Shown in pieces: positions 47,652-53,987 of a stretch of 53,987 nucleotides of DNA. The notes below the pieces were generated by a model that was given only the letters and a program-made list of their open reading frames with translations, had not been told where the DNA came from and searched no databases. The translations under genes were made by a program, and so were the position numbers. The DNA comes from Gallionella sp. (GTDB lineage Bacteria; Pseudomonadota; Gammaproteobacteria; Burkholderiales; Gallionellaceae), in assembly GCA_030682375.1 (NCBI GenBank), contig JAUXOL010000003.1, positions 1 through 53,987 on the forward strand, in the 5' to 3' direction. Within the stretch, counting starts at the first letter, position 1. Every line of letters begins with the position of its first letter.

Positions 47652-50600
47652 ATGAAAACGTTTTTTTCCACGCACAGGAAAGCCCGACAGCCGAAACCGA
47701 AGATTGAATTCGAGGCACTGTCGCAACTTCTGCATTCCACTGACCTGCGTCGGCTACTGCCCCTCCTTGGACTATCCGCGCTGCTGTCCAATGTGCTGGC
47801 ACTCGCGCTGCCGCTCGCGATTCTTCAGATCATGGATCGCATCGTCGCCAACCAGTCCATCCAGACGCTGATATTCCTGACGATAGGTGTGATCTGCGCA
47901 CTGATCCTGGAGATGGTGTTGCGCGAAATCAACGAAGTCATCACCAGCTGGCTAGGGGCACGCTTCGAACATCGCACCACGATCGCCTGCCTGGAACACC
48001 TGATGAAGGTGCCGCTGTCGCGCTACCAGCGCGAAGAGCCGGGAGCCAACGCCGAACGGATACTGGCCGCATCCAGAGTGGCCGAGTTCTATTCCGGAAG
48101 CGCCCTGCTGGTGTTGTTCGATCTGCCGTTCGTGCTGATCTATCTGGGTGTGATTTACCTGATCGGCGGAATCCTGGTGCTGGTTCCGCTGGCGCTTCTG
48201 CTGCTGTTCGGCTTCCTGATCTATTACTTCGGCAGCTGGATGCGCGACCATGTACAGCAGCGAAATGTGCTGGACGACCGCCGTTGGGGGTTCCTCGCCG
48301 AGACGCTGTCGGGCATCAACTCGGTCAAGACCCATACGATGGAGTCGCTGATGCTGCGCCGTTACGAACGCCTGCAGGAATCCAACGCCAAGCTGGGAGA
48401 GACCCTGGCGCGCGGCGCGTCGCTGGCGGCGAACTACCGCAACCTGTTCGCCCAGGTGATGATCGTCGGCGTCGTGTTCGCCGCCTCCTGGTTCGTCATC
48501 GACGAACAGATGACTCCGGGCGGGCTGGCCGCCTGCATGCTGCTGTCGGTGCGCGCATTGCAGCCGTTGCGCCGCACGCTGTCGGTGTGGATGCGCTACC
48601 AGTTCTTCGTCGCCGCGAACAAACGCCTGAACGAGGTGCTGGAAATGCCGTACGAGGACGACTCCGCCAAGTCCCCTATCTCGCCAGTCGTCCGCGGGCT
48701 GGAACTACGCAATATCACGCTAACGCACGAGTCCGATGCCATCCAGTCCAACTTGTCGCTGACCCGTAAGGCTGTGTTCGGCGGCGAAGTCCAGCGACGC
48801 GAAAAGGCCCCGCTGTTTTCCGGCTTGTCGCTGACGGTGGAAGCCGGTGCATGCATCGGCATACGCGGCGCCAGCGGCAGCGGCAAGTCCTCGCTGCTGT
48901 CGCTGCTGAACGGCACGACACGCCCAAGTAGCGGCGAGGTACTAGCGGACGGTATCCCCATCGAGAATTTCGTTACGGACAGCGTGCAGCGCGAGATTTC
49001 CATCCTGCCACAGAGCGGATCAGTAGTCGCCGGGACGATACTGGAAAACCTCACGATGTTCGAACCGTCGCTGAACCGGGATGCCATGCAACTGAGCCGC
49101 ACGCTGGGACTGGACAAATATGTAGCCAGCATGCGGCTGGGCTACGAAACCATGATCGGCGAGGGTGTCGGCAACACGTTGCCCGCCGGCGTGATCCAGT
49201 TGATCACCATCATCAGGTCGCTGGTGCGCAACCCAAGCGTCGTCCTGTTCGACGAAGCCAACATGGCGCTGGACATGGAGAGCGACAAACTGCTGCGCGA
49301 TTACTTCACCGAACAGAAAGGCAAGCGCACCCTAATCCTTGTGACACCCCGCCCTTCACTGATGTCACTGGCCGACAAGGTCTATTCCCTTGTCGACGGT
49401 CACCTGAAAGAAGGCATAGTCCAGACTCACCCGGAAGAGGCTGTTTCGATGCTGACGGCGCAGTACGCCCGCCCGGAGAGCAGCTCCGATCCAGAACTGG
49501 TCATCCACCGACAGTTCGATATGGAAACCGACCTGTCGATTTGCCTGTGGCCATTATTGAAGGCGCTTGGATGGGATGGCAATGCGCGCAACCTGAGCGA
49601 AGCGCTGCCGCACCTGGCGCCCCGCCTGGAACTGTCCGGCCTGTGCTCGACAATGAGCAACCTGAACCTGCTTCCCCGCAAACTGGATTCCAGGCTATCC
49701 ACCTTGGATGAACGGCTGATGCCCTGCCTGCACGTACCGCACCACCTCCCGGCCCAAGTGATCCTGAGGCGCCTGCCGAATGGCAATCTGTGGGGGTTCG
49801 ACAGCGCCTGCCGTTGCGAGGCCGAGATCCCGGCGACCGCAGCGCCTGCCGCCGTTTACCTGTTCCAAAGGCCCGATGCGCTGGTCAAACAAAACCAACA
49901 AGGCAATTGGCTGAGCAAGCTGCTGCTGCGCTTCAAGAACCACATTCTGATGGCATTCGTACTGACGGCCATCAGCACGCTGCTCAGCCTGACCGCCCCG
50001 TTCTTCGTGCGCACCATTTTCGACCGCGTGCTGCCGACAGGCGACACGCGGATGGCGGCCTTCATGGTGATCGGAGTTGCAATCGCGGTCGCCGCCGACG
50101 CCGTTATCCGGAATCTCAAAGGCCAGGTGATGGCCTATATCGCCGGCCGTTGCGAATACGTGCTCGGCAGCAGCATCTTCCAGCGCATCGTTACATTACC
50201 GACCAGCCTGATCGAGAGCGCATCGGTCGGCCAGCAGCTGGTGCGCATCAAAAACCTGGAAAGTCTGCGTGAGTTCTTCCTCGGACCAATCTCGGTGCTC
50301 GCTTTCGAAATGCCTGCGACCGCGATACTGATAGCCACGATTGGCATCATCAATCCCTGGGTGCTGGTGATCATTCTGTTTTCGATCGTCGCCTTCAGCC
50401 TGCTGGGGATGATTGCACGAAGAACCCGAGAGGGCACCGTGGTGGCTGCATCCCGTTTCGCCTCGGCGCGCTGGGAATTCCTCAACGAAACGCTGACTAA
50501 TATGCGCAGCATCCGTTCGGTCAACGCCGGAACGATCTGGATGGCGCGATTTCGCGAAATGAGCGCCAAATTCGTGCTGGCCGAGTTCCGCGACTTCAAG

Positions 50601-51593
50601 GTGCAGGCGCGCACCGACGTCATCGCGCAGGTGCTCGGCGCATCGACCGGCTTGCTGGCGCTGGCCCTGTCGGCCTACCTGACGATCACTGGAGATATCT
50701 CCAGCGGCACCATGCTGGCCACAATGATGATACTGTGGCGTATCACCGGACCGATGCAAAACATCTTCATCGCCTCTAATTCGCTGGTGCAGATCGATGC
50801 GAACGTCCGGCAAGTCGAGAACCTGATGCGCCTGACCGGGGAAACCGATACTGGCGTCACACAATCACTGCGCCCCGACACCCAGGGTTTGCTGGGCTTC
50901 AACCGGGTTTCGTTCCGCTACAACAAGGAGTCCGATCCGGCGCTGCTCGGCGTATCCTTCACCGCAGAGCCCGGCGAAATGCTGGTAATCTCCGGCCCGG
51001 ACGGTGCCGGCAAGTCAACACTGCTGACGCTGATCGACCGCATCCACACCCCGCAGGCCGGAACGATTCGACTGGATCACGTGGACACCCGCCAGCTGAC
51101 CGTCACCGACCTGCGCAGCAAGACCAGCTATATGCCGCAGCAATGCCGCCTGTTCTACGGCACTGCCGCGCAAAACCTCCGACTGGCCCACCCGACGGCA
51201 ACCGACGAGGAACTAGAGTGGGCGATCAACATGGCCGGACTCGACCAAGACATCGACAATCTGCCGGAAGGCCTCAATACACGGATTTCCAGCAACCGTT
51301 CTGGACAGCTGCCCTACGGCTTCCGCCAGCGCCTGTCCTTGGCGCGCACGATATTGAAACCAGCGCCTGTCATCCTGCTGGACGAACCCGGCACCGGCAT
51401 GGATGCCATCGGAGAGGCCGCACTGCTACGCTGTATCCAGTGGTGGCGCGGCCGTTCGACACTCATCATGGCTTCAAACAGACCTGGGCATATGCGTCTG
51501 GCCAACAAAGTGATTTTCATGCGGCACGCCAGTATAGTTGCCCAGGGCAAGTACGAGGAAATCAAGGACACGATCATGCAGGAACTTAGCTAA
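47652..51593 (+). CDS. Fused double type I secretion ABC exporter
   Basis: A 1313-residue inner-membrane protein holding two complete HlyB-like half exporters. First half: membrane domain about 30-320 and ATPase about 345-600, with Walker A GASGSGKSS (406-414), Walker B VLFDEA (531-536), but TLPAGVIQ in place of LSGGQ (509-516) and T-P at 565-566 where the switch His is expected. Residues 620-745 form a linker resembling a C39-like domain. Second half: membrane domain about 757-1050, Walker A GPDGAGKST (1115-1123), Walker B VILLDEP (1240-1246), signature LPYGFRQR (1220-1227) and S-N at 1275-1276 in place of His. Both Walker sites look able to bind ATP, but hydrolysis is probably weak or unusual. 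It starts one base after the regulator stop and is followed directly by HlyD. Confidence 0.92.
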   Translation: MKTFFSTHRKARQPKPKIEFEALSQLLHSTDLRRLLPLLGLSALLSNVLALALPLAILQIMDRIVANQSIQTLIFLTIGVICALILEMVLREINEVITSWLGARFEHRTTIACLEHLMKVPLSRYQREEPGANAERILAASRVAEFYSGSALLVLFDLPFVLIYLGVIYLIGGILVLVPLALLLLFGFLIYYFGSWMRDHVQQRNVLDDRRWGFLAETLSGINSVKTHTMESLMLRRYERLQESNAKLGETLARGASLAANYRNLFAQVMIVGVVFAASWFVIDEQMTPGGLAACMLLSVRALQPLRRTLSVWMRYQFFVAANKRLNEVLEMPYEDDSAKSPISPVVRGLELRNITLTHESDAIQSNLSLTRKAVFGGEVQRREKAPLFSGLSLTVEAGACIGIRGASGSGKSSLLSLLNGTTRPSSGEVLADGIPIENFVTDSVQREISILPQSGSVVAGTILENLTMFEPSLNRDAMQLSRTLGLDKYVASMRLGYETMIGEGVGNTLPAGVIQLITIIRSLVRNPSVVLFDEANMALDMESDKLLRDYFTEQKGKRTLILVTPRPSLMSLADKVYSLVDGHLKEGIVQTHPEEAVSMLTAQYARPESSSDPELVIHRQFDMETDLSICLWPLLKALGWDGNARNLSEALPHLAPRLELSGLCSTMSNLNLLPRKLDSRLSTLDERLMPCLHVPHHLPAQVILRRLPNGNLWGFDSACRCEAEIPATAAPAAVYLFQRPDALVKQNQQGNWLSKLLLRFKNHILMAFVLTAISTLLSLTAPFFVRTIFDRVLPTGDTRMAAFMVIGVAIAVAADAVIRNLKGQVMAYIAGRCEYVLGSSIFQRIVTLPTSLIESASVGQQLVRIKNLESLREFFLGPISVLAFEMPATAILIATIGIINPWVLVIILFSIVAFSLLGMIARRTREGTVVAASRFASARWEFLNETLTNMRSIRSVNAGTIWMARFREMSAKFVLAEFRDFKVQARTDVIAQVLGASTGLLALALSAYLTITGDISSGTMLATMMILWRITGPMQNIFIASNSLVQIDANVRQVENLMRLTGETDTGVTQSLRPDTQGLLGFNRVSFRYNKESDPALLGVSFTAEPGEMLVISGPDGAGKSTLLTLIDRIHTPQAGTIRLDHVDTRQLTVTDLRSKTSYMPQQCRLFYGTAAQNLRLAHPTATDEELEWAINMAGLDQDIDNLPEGLNTRISSNRSGQLPYGFRQRLSLARTILKPAPVILLDEPGTGMDAIGEAALLRCIQWWRGRSTLIMASNRPGHMRLANKVIFMRHASIVAQGKYEEIKDTIMQELS

Positions 51594-52964
51594 ATGCTCA
51601 GAAAACTATTTGCCAAACCAGCACGCCCGGAATCTTCCGCACAACAATCCCTCGGCAGCAGGGAACGCAGTCTGCTGCCGGAAAGCATTCATGTGGAAGA
51701 GGAGCTGATTCCTGATTTCGTTCGCCCCGCTCTGATGCTGGTCACGGGAACGGTGGTGCTGTTCATCATCTGGGCCGCCGTCACCAACTTGAAGGAAGTG
51801 GCCAGAGCGCCCGGTGAAATCATTCCGTCGGGCGACATCAAGGTGGTCCAGCATCTGGACGGCGGCATCATTTCCGAAATTCTGGTCTCGGAAGGCCAGC
51901 TCGTCGAAAAGGGCCAACTCCTGCTGCAGATTTCAGGCTCCAAGGCAACCGCCGAACTCGGCCAGATGATGGCGCGTCTGGATGGCTTGCGCCTGCGCGA
52001 GGAGCGATTGCTAGCCGTCACCGAGGGCAAACTCAAGCCCGATTTCGAAGCCTTGGCAATAGGCAAGCCAGGAATGGTCGCCACCCAGCGGGACATCTAC
52101 CTTACACAGCTGGCTGCACAGGCTTCCACGCTGGATATCCTGGAGCGACAGATCGAACAACGTCGGCAGCGCATCGAGCAACAGAAAACCGCCTTGGCTG
52201 TGGCCAAGGAACACCAGAAATTAACGACCGAATTGGCCGACATGCGGGAAGACCTTGCTTCACGCCGGCTGATCAATCGCTCGGTCCTGCTGGAAACGCG
52301 CCGCGCCAAGGTAACTTCGATCGGGGAAGTCGATCGTCTGCGCGAAGAGATCGGCATTTCCCGACAGGAAATGGCTGAGTCCGTCAGCAGGCTAGAAGAC
52401 GCCCGTAATCAATTGCGGCAGCAGGCATTGATCGAACTAGGTGCGGTGCGCGCCGAAATCGCCGAAATCGAAGGGGGCGTGTTGCGACTACAGGGACAGG
52501 TGAACCGACTCGAAGTGCGTGCGCCACACCGAGGCTTTGTGCATGACTTTAAGATATACAATGTCGAACAGGTGATTGAACCCGGCGCGATGTTGATGCA
52601 GATTGTTTCCGAAAAACCCGTAATCGAGGCGGAAGTTCGCATTGCCACCCGCGACATCGGTTTCGTCAAGGTCGGACAACATGTCAACCTGCGCGCTACG
52701 AGTTTTGACTATGCCCGCTTCGGCGTCGCCAAAGGAATTTTGAAGAAAATCAGTCCGTCTAGTCTGCTTGGAGACGACAAGCGCCCCTATTACCGCGGTG
52801 TAGTCGAGCTTGACAACCCTTACGTTGGAGATGCCGCAGACCACTACACGCTCCAACCCGGAATGAGCGTCGAGGCCGATATTCTGACTGGCGAGAAAAC
52901 CTTGCTGGCATACCTTACAAAACCAGTTGTCGATGTCATCAGTCTATCATTCACTGAGCGATAG
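51594..52964 (+). CDS. Type I secretion periplasmic adaptor (HlyD family), second locus
   Basis: A 456-residue membrane fusion protein. A cytoplasmic start of about 43 residues precedes one membrane segment (about 44-63, ALMLVTGTVVLFIIWAAV). Then come the first lipoyl half (ISEILVSEGQLVEKGQLLL), a long coiled coil (about 115-300), the second lipoyl half (APHRGFVHDFKIYNVEQVIEPG) and the barrel ending PGMSVEADILTGEKTLLAYL (marks). It starts on the base after the ABC stop codon. It should join the fused exporter to the TolC-like lipoprotein of the same locus. Confidence 0.94.
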   Translation: MLRKLFAKPARPESSAQQSLGSRERSLLPESIHVEEELIPDFVRPALMLVTGTVVLFIIWAAVTNLKEVARAPGEIIPSGDIKVVQHLDGGIISEILVSEGQLVEKGQLLLQISGSKATAELGQMMARLDGLRLREERLLAVTEGKLKPDFEALAIGKPGMVATQRDIYLTQLAAQASTLDILERQIEQRRQRIEQQKTALAVAKEHQKLTTELADMREDLASRRLINRSVLLETRRAKVTSIGEVDRLREEIGISRQEMAESVSRLEDARNQLRQQALIELGAVRAEIAEIEGGVLRLQGQVNRLEVRAPHRGFVHDFKIYNVEQVIEPGAMLMQIVSEKPVIEAEVRIATRDIGFVKVGQHVNLRATSFDYARFGVAKGILKKISPSSLLGDDKRPYYRGVVELDNPYVGDAADHYTLQPGMSVEADILTGEKTLLAYLTKPVVDVISLSFTER

Positions 52965-52986
52965 CCAAGTATAACCTTTGGCTATC
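52960..52986 (+). terminator. Hairpin over the HlyD stop codon, possible partial terminator
   Basis: GATAGCCAA and TTGGCTATC form nine pairs around a nine-base loop; the HlyD stop codon is inside the first arm. TATTGTTATTG follows, a weak T-rich tract. It may lower read-through into the giant protein gene or protect the 3' end. Confidence 0.45.
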
Positions 52987-53050
52987 TATTGTTATTGATC
53001 TGCTATCCGTAGTATCCGATGCTAACCAATACCACTTATTGAGCTGAATC

Positions 53051-53987
53051 ATGGCCATCAACGAAGACAACAATACGCAGAATACAGAACAGGCTCCGGC
53101 ATCGACTGACGTTCCAACGCCAACCAGCGAGAACGTACTTTTTGACGACCTGACGGTATTCAGCAACGAATATGCTCCCGATGTCCTGCTCAATCCGGAA
53201 CTGTTGGCTGCAGCTCCGGAACGGGCCGATGGTGCAGGCAATGAAAATATCCAGACAACATCCAGCAACAATGAAGTTCGCGACCAACTGGTTCTTAACG
53301 GCGAACGCAGTGATGATTTCTCACTCAGCATCGGCACACAATCAGCTGTCGGCAAATATGTCGTCCCCACCTTGGACACCAACAGCGAAGGCGGACAGAT
53401 TCCAGTGCCGTTCGTTGGCCAACCCCTTCCCGCCGGATATGTGGAAGTTGAAAATCCAATATTTGCACGGACTCCACCTCCGGCTCCATCAGCTCCGGAA
53501 GTAGTGACGCCTATTGGGGGCAATGAGGCCGCGGCTGGCGCTGAGTTAACAACTTCGCCGACTGTTAGCCCGACTGTTAGCCCGACTGTTAGCCCGACTG
53601 TGAGCCCGACTGTGAGCCCGACTGTGAGCCCGACTGTGAGCCCGACTGTGTCTCCGACCGTCAGCCCGACTGTGTCTCCGACCGTCAGCCCGACTGTGTC
53701 TCCGACTGTCAGCCCGACTGTCTCGCCGACCGTTAGCCCGACTGTGTCTCCGACCGTTAGCCCGACCGTGTCTCCGACCGTCAGCCCGACTGTGTCGCCG
53801 ACTGTCAGCCCGACCGTGTCTCCGACCGTCAGCCCGACTGTGTCTCCGACCGTGAGCCCAACCGTGTCTCCGACCGTGAGCCCAACCGTGTCTCCGACCG
53901 TGAGCCCGACTGTGTCTCCGACCGTCAGCCCAACCGTGTCTCCGACCGTCAGCCCAACCGTGTCTCCGACCGTCAGCCCAACCGTGT
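53051..53987 (+). CDS. Giant secreted repeat protein, probable type I-secreted adhesin (partial, 3' end outside window)
   Basis: The frame is open from the ATG at 53051 to the window edge (312 codons seen). The first 168 residues are acidic, rich in Asn, Pro, Ser and Thr, without a signal peptide or cysteine, as for type I substrates that carry their signal at the C-terminus. From residue 169 the protein is an uninterrupted run of Ser-Pro-Thr-Val tetrapeptides, at least 36 copies. It lies 86 bases after hlyD and is the most likely substrate of the secretion genes before it. Its real length, repeats and C-terminal signal cannot be seen. No good ribosome site is visible (GAGC at seven bases). 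Confidence 0.85.
   Translation, partial: MAINEDNNTQNTEQAPASTDVPTPTSENVLFDDLTVFSNEYAPDVLLNPELLAAAPERADGAGNENIQTTSSNNEVRDQLVLNGERSDDFSLSIGTQSAVGKYVVPTLDTNSEGGQIPVPFVGQPLPAGYVEVENPIFARTPPPAPSAPEVVTPIGGNEAAAGAELTTSPTVSPTVSPTVSPTVSPTVSPTVSPTVSPTVSPTVSPTVSPTVSPTVSPTVSPTVSPTVSPTVSPTVSPTVSPTVSPTVSPTVSPTVSPTVSPTVSPTVSPTVSPTVSPTVSPTVSPTVSPTVSPTVSPTVSPTVSPTVSPTV
53555..53987 (+). repeat. 12-base tandem repeat encoding Ser-Pro-Thr-Val, continuing past the window
   Basis: At least 36 units in frame. The first units use agcccgactgtt or agcccgactgtg. From about 53650 the serine codon alternates tct/agc, so the real unit becomes 24 bases. Third-position changes (act/acc, gtg/gtc, ccg/cca) mark sub-families, and the last units are agcccaaccgtg followed by tctccgaccgtc. 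Confidence 0.95.

Noticed and set aside
53528..53539. Ala-Ala-Ala-Gly in the giant protein, like a LapG cleavage site
   Set aside because: The N-terminal 168 residues do not resemble the LapA retention module, and no lapG or lapD gene is in the window; a four-residue match in an Ala-rich segment is likely chance.
53555..53987. Tandem repeat considered as a CRISPR array
   Set aside because: The units are contiguous 12/24-base codon repeats without spacers and stay in one reading frame.

Overview
This is a betaproteobacterial chromosome segment. The core gene order (rimP-nusA-infB-rbfA-truB-rpsO-pnp and yceD-rpmF-plsX-fabH-fabD-fabG), dksA, the DbpA and EnvZ/OmpR proteins, and the many small repetitive hairpins between genes all fit the Nitrosomonadales/Gallionellales group. 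That placement is an inference from gene content and style; no rRNA marker lies in the window.

Left part (1-7.5 kb, mostly minus strand): a type I secretion locus. An ABC exporter (7260-5026) and an HlyD-type adaptor (4816-3443) are followed by a terminator. Where a substrate gene might be expected there is instead a DDE transposase, a truncated substrate paralogue, a small secreted protein, and a large exoprotein that runs off the left edge. The last three are coupled by TGATG and TAATG junctions. The exoprotein has an AT-rich N-terminal domain that looks like a permuted papain/NlpC fold, joined to a GC-rich calcium-binding-type module.

Middle part (7.5-41.4 kb): mostly housekeeping. It holds cheD with an HDOD protein, the ABC-F ATPase YheS, a hemerythrin-histidine kinase, a DUF4160/DUF2442 pair, a membrane protein between repeats, dbpA, and the phospholipid/fatty-acid cluster, in which acpP and fabF do not follow fabG. 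Next come maf, an RsmI-like methylase, dksA, a lipoprotein, the translation cluster from pnp back to rimP, small enzymes, the Fe-S helicase YoaA, EnvZ/OmpR facing a secreted 19-residue-repeat protein, an ankyrin protein and rimO. Inverted-pair intergenic repeats occur at 13284-13362 and 17948-18030, and a degenerate relative is translated in frame inside the ABC exporter.

Right part (41.6 kb to the end, plus strand) is the most unusual region. It holds, in order: a secreted SUMF1/FGE-like protein with an OmpA peptidoglycan-binding tail; a TolC/NodT outer-membrane lipoprotein carrying two C-terminal SPOR-like domains; a regulator with an N-terminal LuxR helix-turn-helix, a degenerate cyclase-like domain and an AAA ATPase; a 1313-residue protein fusing two complete type I ABC half-exporters, both with eroded ATPase motifs; an HlyD adaptor; and the start of a very large repeat protein with at least 36 copies of a Ser-Pro-Thr-Val unit that runs off the right edge. 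From the regulator to HlyD the genes overlap or abut. Together they read as a dedicated, peptidoglycan-anchored type I secretion system for one giant surface protein, with its own regulator encoded between the outer-membrane and inner-membrane components.
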